Shown here piece by piece: positions 16,769-23,425 of a stretch of DNA of 36,552 nucleotides. Origin of the DNA: Methanobacteriota archaeon (GTDB lineage Archaea; Thermoplasmatota; Poseidoniia; Poseidoniales; Thalassarchaeaceae); assembly GCA_002718215.1 (NCBI GenBank), contig PBDV01000025.1:24732-61283 (forward strand). Reading direction: 5' to 3'. Both the position numbers and the translations under genes were made by a program. The first letter of the stretch is position 1; every line of letters starts with the position of its first letter. The notes under the pieces were generated by a model. That model worked only from the letters and a program-made list of their open reading frames with translations. It was not told the DNA's origin and ran no database searches.

Positions 16769-17839
16769 TTGGCGAAGAAAAGAGACCTGAAGTCAAAGAA
16801 ACAATATGACTTTGAAGGAATGACTCTGACTTCATGGCAGAAGATTTCAACTACCTTTTTTGGTGGTATCTTTCGAGAGAGATCTCGAAAAGATCTCGAA
16901 CTAAAGAAACTTTTAGTTCAAGCTGATATCAGGGTAATGCCAGAAGTATACAAATCAACACAATTGATGAGCACTATTGCTGTAATGATTGGATGTGGCG
17001 CCCTAATAGCATTGGTTTTCTTACCGGGCGCAGGACTTATTGAAATCTACGAATCGATCCAGGATGAAAGTACTGTGATGCCATGTATGGATTGGGAATT
17101 CTGGCATAAAGCGGATATCAATCCATCACTTCCAGGTAATGGTTGTCCACACTATGCCACTCAAGTTTTCCCATTCTTGTGGAAGGTAATGGTCGTTGTT
17201 CTTCTAGGTTTAATTGTCCCCTATTCTGCTAACAAATACTTTGGTGGTGAAGCCGAGAGAAAGAAAACTGCTCGTGCAGAGCGATTGGAAAAGTTCCTTC
17301 CATACGCTTCATCTTACACTGCAGCAATGGCAGCAGCAAATGCAACTCCAGTGAAGATTTTCAGATCTCTAGCAAAAAATGGAGACATTTATGGCGATAT
17401 TGCTTACGATTCTTCAATGATTTATCGAGATATGACTTTATTTGGATATGATATCATTACTGCAGTTAAACTAGCGGTAGATCGTGCTGCTTCTACTTGG
17501 GTTACCGAATTCTTCCAAGGAATGGTGGGGACTCTATCTTCTGGAGGTAATCTGAAATTGTATTTCCTAAATCGTGCTGAACACTATATGAGAGAAAATA
17601 GGATTAGGCTTACTGTGTTCTTAGAAACACTGGCAATGTTTGCTGAAACATACATTGTTGTTGCAGTTGCAATGCCATTGTTCCTAATCGTAATGTTAGT
17701 CATTATGTTCTGGGTTTCGGGAGCAGGATCACAGATTTCTGAAGGCATGGTATATGGAATTGTAATGGGATTACTTCCAATGATTCACATTGCCTATTCT
17801 CTATTCGTTTGGCTAATGTCCCAAGAACAGGAAATGTAA
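16769..17839 (+). CDS. pilus platform membrane protein, first of two (FlaJ/TadB-like, T2SSF domain)
   Basis: This 356-residue inner-membrane platform protein should sit on the ATPase and route pilin subunits. It starts at TTG 16769, set by the strong site GAGGAGG (16755-16761, 7-base spacer). Layout: a basic N-terminus, TM helix about 66-86, a short outside loop (87-135) with Cys106 and Cys126 that could form a disulfide, TM about 137-155, a T2SSF helical domain about 170-285, and TM helices about 288-310 and 330-350. Canonical FlaJ carries two such domains in one chain; here the function is split over two genes, as in TadB/TadC and haloarchaeal pil clusters. Confidence 0.88.
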   Translation: MAKKRDLKSKKQYDFEGMTLTSWQKISTTFFGGIFRERSRKDLELKKLLVQADIRVMPEVYKSTQLMSTIAVMIGCGALIALVFLPGAGLIEIYESIQDESTVMPCMDWEFWHKADINPSLPGNGCPHYATQVFPFLWKVMVVVLLGLIVPYSANKYFGGEAERKKTARAERLEKFLPYASSYTAAMAAANATPVKIFRSLAKNGDIYGDIAYDSSMIYRDMTLFGYDIITAVKLAVDRAASTWVTEFFQGMVGTLSSGGNLKLYFLNRAEHYMRENRIRLTVFLETLAMFAETYIVVAVAMPLFLIVMLVIMFWVSGAGSQISEGMVYGIVMGLLPMIHIAYSLFVWLMSQEQEM

Positions 17840-17851
17840 GGAGGTGAAATC

Positions 17852-19390
17852 ATGGCTCGGAAAGATCGAAAGAAAAAGAAGATCAAAGTTAGATTAGAGC
17901 TTCCTAAGGATGATAAAACTGAGACTAACTTTTCTATAATTCTAGCAGTATGTATGATGTTAGGAATGGGGTGTATGGGTTTTTGGATTACCAACGCAGA
18001 CTTGGTGTTCAAACCCATGAATCAAATGCCAATGTTCCTCAATTTAGCGTGTCCTGATTCATTCGACCCGAATATTCCAGTTCCACCCACCTACGCTGAC
18101 AATGAATCCTGCTTCCTCACTAAGGAATCACCATCTGTCGAAACATGGAATGAAGAATGGGAAAAAGTCGGTTCCCCGGGTGCAGCAGCTTTCTTCGTAG
18201 TGCCAGGGATTGAACAACAACGATTAGGTTCGATGCCTCATCCACCCCAATTCGTTGATGTAGAGTGTGTCGCTGAAGCAGACAATAGTGGAACATTCAC
18301 ACTTTCAATTGTTGAAAGAGCATACGATATGACTACTACAGTGCTGTATAGTGAAGGACATGTTTCAAACAGTGAAGATTGTGGACTTGCAAATGTCCCA
18401 GTTGAAGCAAACACACAATACGAGATTTGGGTAGAAGTTGCTCCAGATCAACCGCCAATTAGAACATTTGAATTTACACTTAATGTAGATGCGTATGATG
18501 GAATACCTGAAAATATGAACAATAAATCATTGTGGATTGGACCAGAAGTTCCAATCGGACCATTTTCTCTTCATCCTACAATTTTCGTGAATTTCTTTGG
18601 CCTAGGGCTTCTGATAATGGTTTTCCCACCTGCATTGTATAGTGATGCACAAGCAAGGAAAATTAAGGCGATTGAAGATAAATTCCCGGATTTCCTAAGA
18701 GATTTGGCAGAATATTGGAAAGGTGGTTTATCCATGGTAGTATCAGTCAGAACTCTAGCAAGTTCAGAATATGGTGCACTGAACAATGATATCCAGAAAA
18801 TGTCGGATCAACTTTCATGGGGGATTCCATTTGGGGACGTCATGAGAATGTTTGCTGGAAGAGTAAATACTCCTCTTGTCCATAGAGCCGTTTCTCTAAT
18901 TGATGAAGCAAACAAAGCTGGTGGAAAAATCTCCGATATCCTAGTTACAGCAGCAAATGACTCTCGAGAAATAAAGTTCCTAGAAGGTGAACGAGTTAGG
19001 GCAATTGCATCCTACATTTCTGTAATCTGGGTTTCTTATCTAGTATTCATGGGGGTAATTGTAGTTCTATCGAAGGTTTTCATCCCCGCTATTGCAAATT
19101 CGAACAGTGGAGGCGAATCAGAAAGCATTGGAAACATGCAAATCAATGCTGTGGACCCTCTATTTTTCTTGGTGGTCTTCTTCTATGGTGTTTCTGCTCA
19201 AGCCGTAGGAAATGGGGCAATGGCTGGATTAATGGCTACTGGGAGATTAGCTAATGGAATGAAACACTCCGGATTCATGCTAATTCTTGCACTACTTGCA
19301 TTCAACTTCGTAGCTTTCTCTCCAGATCTCATTGGAGTCCCAATAGCAGAAGGATTAGTACATTCCATAGGGCGAGTAGCACCAGGGTGA
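17852..19390 (+). CDS. pilus platform membrane protein, second of two, with a large ectodomain
   Basis: This 512-residue partner has a T2SSF domain at about 277-385 (KFPDFLRDLAEYWKGG..., GGKISDILVTAAND) and about five to six membrane helices (27-46, 243-262, 388-415, 435-460, 470-490). Between the first two helices lies a predicted outside domain, residues 47-242, with exactly four cysteines (67, 87, 139, 177) and a beta-rich, Pro/Asn/Asp-rich composition. Most FlaJ/TadC proteins have only short loops there. The ribosome site AAGGAGGTGA is close to ideal, 4 bases before the ATG. Its stop overlaps a possible GTG start of the next gene. Confidence 0.88.
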   Translation: MARKDRKKKKIKVRLELPKDDKTETNFSIILAVCMMLGMGCMGFWITNADLVFKPMNQMPMFLNLACPDSFDPNIPVPPTYADNESCFLTKESPSVETWNEEWEKVGSPGAAAFFVVPGIEQQRLGSMPHPPQFVDVECVAEADNSGTFTLSIVERAYDMTTTVLYSEGHVSNSEDCGLANVPVEANTQYEIWVEVAPDQPPIRTFEFTLNVDAYDGIPENMNNKSLWIGPEVPIGPFSLHPTIFVNFFGLGLLIMVFPPALYSDAQARKIKAIEDKFPDFLRDLAEYWKGGLSMVVSVRTLASSEYGALNNDIQKMSDQLSWGIPFGDVMRMFAGRVNTPLVHRAVSLIDEANKAGGKISDILVTAANDSREIKFLEGERVRAIASYISVIWVSYLVFMGVIVVLSKVFIPAIANSNSGGESESIGNMQINAVDPLFFLVVFFYGVSAQAVGNGAMAGLMATGRLANGMKHSGFMLILALLAFNFVAFSPDLIGVPIAEGLVHSIGRVAPG

Positions 19391-19395
19391 TTTCT

Positions 19396-19842
19396 ATGGA
19401 GAACAAGGAAAGGGAGGAAAACGCCCAAGTTCACATGATTGAAATGATTACTCTGTTTTGGTTATTCTTCCTTTGTGCTGCATTTGTAATTCAATTACAA
19501 GTTCCAGATACTAATCCAATAGCTTCAGATGCTGCTTTACTAATTGCTGCTGAAGATGCCCATTCTCTAGCATCTGCAGAAACTGATTCTAACGGAGATT
19601 CAATTATTGGGTCCCATTTAGCTGCTGACGAACGACATGAAGCATGTACCCTTCTAATCGAAAATCTTCCTGATACAGTTACCGGAAATTGTTGGTTAGG
19701 AGTTGATGCTCAAGCAATGGAAAGAGCAGGAGAAGGGGAAATACCTCCTGCACAAAGTCTTACTGTAATGCATTTACATTCTATTGAAGGAAAGATTTGG
19801 ACAGTAGGACTACAAGTATGGCACATAGGAAGTGGTGCCTAA
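19396..19842 (+). CDS. pseudopilin-like protein with N-terminal membrane helix (first)
   Basis: This 148-residue protein starts at ATG 19396 (a GTG at 19387 overlaps the upstream stop). A short charged N-terminus ending EENAQVHMIEM leads straight into a hydrophobic helix (ITLFWLFFLCAAFVIQLQV) and then a soluble outside domain with two cysteines (CTLLIENL and GNCWLG). This layout matches small pilin-like proteins encoded behind the ATPase/platform pair in haloarchaeal pil clusters, whose N-termini read (R)GQAHTLE-hydrophobic. The likeness is from memory of the pattern and not a search. It probably contributes a minor pilin or fibre-initiating subunit. Confidence 0.65.
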   Translation: MENKEREENAQVHMIEMITLFWLFFLCAAFVIQLQVPDTNPIASDAALLIAAEDAHSLASAETDSNGDSIIGSHLAADERHEACTLLIENLPDTVTGNCWLGVDAQAMERAGEGEIPPAQSLTVMHLHSIEGKIWTVGLQVWHIGSGA

Positions 19843-20270
19843 TGAACAACAATAATCAAGATGAAAATGCACAGATGTTGTTAGCCACAGGAATAGTGCT
19901 TCTATTGGCCCTGTTATCAATGGCAATTTATGGGGTAAAAGTAGTTGGAATGGGAGAGCCATACGACTCTTCTGATGATGCTGTTCTCCAAACTGCAACA
20001 GAAATCGACAATGTATGGGAAACTACAATTCAGTACAGAGTTTCTGAATTAGAGGGGCTTGGTACCGATTCAGAAATTTGTTTTAATGCAGCAGAAAGTG
20101 TACAAAAAGACCTCATGAGACATGGCGAACATAGAGGAGTGGAAGTGATTCTAGTCGGACTAAATGTTTCAATTGATGGAAACGAATGTAATGTCTCAGC
20201 AGAAGCTGGAATTGCTGATAGAAATAGTAGAATGTTAATGATACTAGAGGCGTCTGTAATTCTACCTTAA
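19842..20270 (+). CDS. pseudopilin-like protein with N-terminal membrane helix (second)
   Basis: A 142-residue protein starts at ATG 19842, whose A is also the last base of the upstream TAA. The N-terminus MNNNNQDENAQMLLATG runs into one hydrophobic helix (IVLLLALLSMAIYGVKVV) and then a mixed outside domain with Cys residues in EICFNAAE and NECNVSAE. The shared ENAQ motif just before the helix ties it to the preceding gene product and suggests common processing or assembly. It closes the pilus operon; its stop abuts the convergent kinase gene with no spacer. A function as a pseudopilin is inferred from layout and location. Confidence 0.65.
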   Translation: MNNNNQDENAQMLLATGIVLLLALLSMAIYGVKVVGMGEPYDSSDDAVLQTATEIDNVWETTIQYRVSELEGLGTDSEICFNAAESVQKDLMRHGEHRGVEVILVGLNVSIDGNECNVSAEAGIADRNSRMLMILEASVILP

Positions 20271-20879
20271 TTATTCGATTTTCTGACGGATTCGTAACAT
20301 TGGATCATCATGCAATAATGGATCTATTCTAACCCAATCTGCAACTCTAGCTCGCTCCATTATTGCTCGCTGAACAATTCTAATTCGATCAAATGCCAAC
20401 ATATAACGCTCTGAACCACGATAAGTACCTGCCTCTCGTTTCATGATAAATTCTCTATGTTGATTTTCAGCATCTGCAGTTGCTACAATTCCAATGGCTC
20501 TTCCTCCTGCCTCTCTCCAATCCCGCAACCATGATGATTTCGGAATGATATGAACGCCTTCAACTACCAAATCCACACCTTGAGTGCGAGCCCTATCTAT
20601 CACTGCATCAATTCCTTTTTCTACTGCTTCAGCCGAATCCAACCAATCATTAACTGGATCACCAGTTTCACCTGTAGAATATGATGAACGGTGCAGAGCT
20701 GGGGAATCAGCCAAACTAGCACTAATCCTCATTACCTCTCGAATAGTATCAGTAGAAACGCATCGACTAAAACCAAGTTCATGTGCAATCATATGCGCAA
20801 GTGTAGATTTGCCTGTCCCGGTAGCACCTGCAATAATTGCTAACCGAGGAGACCTTTCTACCGTAGAGTCCTCAGTCAT
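20271..20879 (-). CDS. 2-phosphoglycerate kinase-like P-loop protein
   Basis: This 202-residue P-loop kinase resembles archaeal 2-phosphoglycerate kinase (COG2074), the first enzyme of cyclic 2,3-diphosphoglycerate synthesis in thermophilic methanogens. Visible are GATGTGKST at residues 18-26, VSTDTIREVMR at 41-51, an internal ALHRSSYSTGE segment and the typical VVEGVHIIPKSSW motif. The known proteins often have an extra N-terminal ATP-cone domain, which this short form lacks. No cyclic-DPG synthetase is in the window, so the substrate may differ. It is the last gene of a pyrB-pyrI-kinase run, 27 bp after pyrI. Confidence 0.75.
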   Translation of the reverse strand: MTEDSTVERSPRLAIIAGATGTGKSTLAHMIAHELGFSRCVSTDTIREVMRISASLADSPALHRSSYSTGETGDPVNDWLDSAEAVEKGIDAVIDRARTQGVDLVVEGVHIIPKSSWLRDWREAGGRAIGIVATADAENQHREFIMKREAGTYRGSERYMLAFDRIRIVQRAIMERARVADWVRIDPLLHDDPMLRIRQKIE

Positions 20880-20906
20880 GATTTCACTTAATCCTCTAAA
20901 TCGTTT

Positions 20907-21380
20907 TCAAATTAGGTTGTTTACAATATCATCAACTGATTGAATTCGGCCACAATATGCACATCGAAGTTCCAATGGATCTTTAGAATGTACTAATATT
21001 CTATGCGGAAGGGGTTCTCGAGGATTTGTAGTGATACAATTGGAAAAGGAGCAGCGAGCAATGTTCCGCAATTCAGTGCCAAGTTCTACTGTTCTTTTCT
21101 CTACAACTCTATAATCACGGATAATAGATACTGAAGCATTGGGTGCGATTATTGCTAATCGATCAAGTTCTTCCTGAGTTAGTTCCCTATCTTCAACTTT
21201 CATTACATCCTTTCGTTCTAACTTCTTACTTGGAACGTTCATTACCAACGAAATTGGAGTACTACGGCTATCTAGCAAACCAAGCATACCCAATATTTTC
21301 AATGATGAACCAGATGGTACATGATCAATTGCTGTACCATTTTGAATTGCAGTAACTCTACGCATGCCTTCTTCACTCAT
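20907..21380 (-). CDS. pyrI: aspartate carbamoyltransferase regulatory chain
   Basis: PyrI binds nucleotide effectors and holds the catalytic trimers together in the allosteric enzyme. The 157-residue protein has an N-terminal effector domain (RRVTAIQNGTAIDHVPSG, then LKILGMLGL) and a C-terminal zinc domain with Cys110, Cys115, Cys140 and Cys143 (CSFSNC and CAYC). The ATG at 21380 overlaps the pyrB stop by 4 bases. The extra residues MSEEG before the usual start are tolerable. Coupled translation with pyrB should keep subunits in ratio. Confidence 0.95.
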   Translation of the reverse strand: MSEEGMRRVTAIQNGTAIDHVPSGSSLKILGMLGLLDSRSTPISLVMNVPSKKLERKDVMKVEDRELTQEELDRLAIIAPNASVSIIRDYRVVEKRTVELGTELRNIARCSFSNCITTNPREPLPHRILVHSKDPLELRCAYCGRIQSVDDIVNNLI

Positions 21381-22312
21381 TCACTCACCACCTCTGAAAC
21401 TTGAACGCCAAGCAAACGACAAAGAAGAGACATTCGGGCTACAACACCATAGAAAGCCTGCTCAAAATACATTGCATGGGGTGTTGAATCAACATCGGAG
21501 GAAATCTCGTCAACACGTGGAAGTGGGTGCATCACAATCATGTTCTTCTTGGCCGAATCAAGATCTGATCTAGAAAGTTTGAACACTCCTGCGACTTTAT
21601 GGTACTCATCTTCATCTGGAAACCTTTCTTTCTGAATTCTAGTCATATAAATCACATCAAGGTCTTCAATCGAACCATGCAAATCACCAGTTTCAGTTAT
21701 TGAAACTCCCGCAGAACGAAGATCGGAAGTTATCTCTTCTGGCATACTCAATGATGCTGGAGAAATGAACGTTAAGGTACATCCAAATCGCGCTAATGCT
21801 TGAGATAAACTGTGAACTGTTCTACCATAGCGAAGATCACCCACTAAAGCTACATTTAATCCTTCTAAAGTTCCGTGAGAAGTACGTATCGTGAATAAAT
21901 CAAGAAGTGTCTGTGTAGGATGATGTCCAGCTCCATCACCCGCATTAATTACGGGAATTGATACCGCATCAGCAGAATATCTAGCAGCCCCTTGGCGAGG
22001 ATGGCGAATTACTGCAATATCTGCATAACCATCCATCATTTGCATTGTATCAAAGAGCGTTTCTCCTTTCACTACTGAAGAATTAGCAACATCACCTAAA
22101 TTCAAAACTGACCCCCCTAGTCTCTTCATTGCAGTCTCAAAAGACATTCTAGTTCTGGTCGATGGTTCAAAGAAAAGATTGGCTAAAACCTTTCCAGCAA
22201 GTATTGGAGCATGCGTTTCCCCCCTTGCAATTGGTAGCATTCTTTCAGCATCATCCAGTATCGAAATTATCTCTTCGTTCGTTAGGTCATCCACAGTGAT
22301 TAGGCCACTCAT
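21377..22312 (-). CDS. pyrB: aspartate carbamoyltransferase catalytic chain
   Basis: PyrB joins carbamoyl phosphate and aspartate, the committed step of pyrimidine synthesis. The 311-residue protein shows LFFEPSTRTRMSFE (carbamoyl-phosphate loop, STRTR at 51-55), the 80s-type SSVVKGETL loop, DGAGHHPTQTLLDL, DLRYGRTVHSL and MHPLPRVDEI. The start is ATG 22312, which has a clear ribosome site (GAGGAGG); the frame is open another 54 bases upstream, but that extension is not family-like. The ribosome site lies inside a potential hairpin (22317-22341). Divergent from the GHMP kinase gene. Confidence 0.96.
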   Translation of the reverse strand: MSGLITVDDLTNEEIISILDDAERMLPIARGETHAPILAGKVLANLFFEPSTRTRMSFETAMKRLGGSVLNLGDVANSSVVKGETLFDTMQMMDGYADIAVIRHPRQGAARYSADAVSIPVINAGDGAGHHPTQTLLDLFTIRTSHGTLEGLNVALVGDLRYGRTVHSLSQALARFGCTLTFISPASLSMPEEITSDLRSAGVSITETGDLHGSIEDLDVIYMTRIQKERFPDEDEYHKVAGVFKLSRSDLDSAKKNMIVMHPLPRVDEISSDVDSTPHAMYFEQAFYGVVARMSLLCRLLGVQVSEVVSE

Positions 22313-22316
22313 GCTC

Positions 22317-22341
22317 GTCCCCTCCTCAAAGGGGGGAGGAC
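22317..22341 (-). promoter_or_regulatory. hairpin overlapping the pyrB ribosome binding site
   Basis: On the transcript strand the arms at 22333-22341 and 22317-22325 pair over nine positions with one G-U and one C-A mismatch, around a seven-base loop. The 3' arm and loop together hold the pyrB ribosome site GAGGAGG, so folding would hide it. Loop and arms are G/C-rich in an AT-rich setting. This could give translational control of pyrBI, or could simply be a purine-rich ribosome site facing a pyrimidine run by chance. Confidence 0.35.
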
Positions 22342-22426
22342 TTCGACCATATTCCTTCCCGTTCAATCGGGTTATTTGTTCACACCACTCCGTCGGCTTG
22401 ATGAAAGGGGACTAGTTCCCATAACC

Positions 22427-23425
22427 ATGCTGATTAGTAGGACACCGGTCCGTGTCTCCTTCTGCGGAGGAGGAACAGACCTTGCCGCATTCTACGAAAA
22501 TCATCCAGATGGTGGAGCAGTAACCTCTCTTGCGATGGCACGTTACCTCTACGTCACAGTCAATCCACGATTCGATGATTCAATTCGGATTTCATATTCA
22601 TCAATGGAGTTCGTCGAAAATGTAGATCAAGTTCAGCACGAACTTGTTCGAGAAGCTATGAAATCAACAGGTGTTACTTCGGGAATTGAAATTACCACTA
22701 TTGCTGATATCCCTTCAAGAGGGACTGGGTTAGGGTCTTCTTCCGCAGTAACTGTAGGCCTCTTGAATGCATTATCTACCTTAGCAGGTAAACCAATGAG
22801 TGCTGAAGAATTAGCAGAAGAAGCATGTAGAATTGAAATTGATGTTCTCGGCCAACCAATCGGAAAACAGGACCAATATGCTGCAGCAATTGGAGGGGTG
22901 AATACCATTGGTTTCCTTCCCGATGGTTCAGTAAGTATTGATCCGCTGAATCTTTCTGAAGATGTAAAAAATTGTATTGAAAACGAGTTTATTCTAGTTT
23001 ACACTGGATTAACACGTTCTGCGAGTTCAGTATTAAAAAAACAAAAAGAAATGACTTCTAGCCGATTTCAAGAATTGACTGTACTTAGACATCAGGCATT
23101 TGAAGTAAGATCTGCATTGGAACAACATCATTTGGATTTAGCAGCCCATTTCCTAGAAGAGTCTTGGCAAATTAAACGAACATTAGTTGATGGAATTACA
23201 GGGGAAAATCTAGATCAATTACATGATTTAATTATGGATTCTGGAGCAACGGGAGCAAAACTCTTGGGAGCAGGTGGTGGAGGATTCTTCTTAGTTCATG
23301 CTCCAGGAGAGTATACCAGACGACGACTAAATGAGAGGCTAAAACCAGAGAATAGAATACTCCCCCTATTAATCGATGAACAAGGATCAACAATCATTTA
23401 TGACGATGGGAAAAGATGGGGGTGA
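22427..23425 (+). CDS. GHMP-family sugar kinase (D-glycero-D-manno-heptose 7-phosphate kinase-like)
   Basis: This 332-residue kinase is closest in pattern to HddA-type heptose-7-phosphate kinases and related L-fucose kinases that make nucleotide-sugar precursors. Motif 1 is ISRTPVRVSFCGGGTDL at the N-terminus, motif 2 GTGLGSSSAVTVGLLNAL (ATP loop), and motif 3 GAKLLGAGGGGFFLV. GKQDQYAAAIGG is also conserved. The ATG at 22427 starts right at the family's first strand; upstream in-frame starts exist (22376) but look spurious. No ribosome site is close. The 3' end overlaps the next gene by 10 bases. The sugar is not proven; a role in surface glycan precursors fits the neighbouring secreted protein. 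Confidence 0.85.
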   Translation: MLISRTPVRVSFCGGGTDLAAFYENHPDGGAVTSLAMARYLYVTVNPRFDDSIRISYSSMEFVENVDQVQHELVREAMKSTGVTSGIEITTIADIPSRGTGLGSSSAVTVGLLNALSTLAGKPMSAEELAEEACRIEIDVLGQPIGKQDQYAAAIGGVNTIGFLPDGSVSIDPLNLSEDVKNCIENEFILVYTGLTRSASSVLKKQKEMTSSRFQELTVLRHQAFEVRSALEQHHLDLAAHFLEESWQIKRTLVDGITGENLDQLHDLIMDSGATGAKLLGAGGGGFFLVHAPGEYTRRRLNERLKPENRILPLLIDEQGSTIIYDDGKRWG

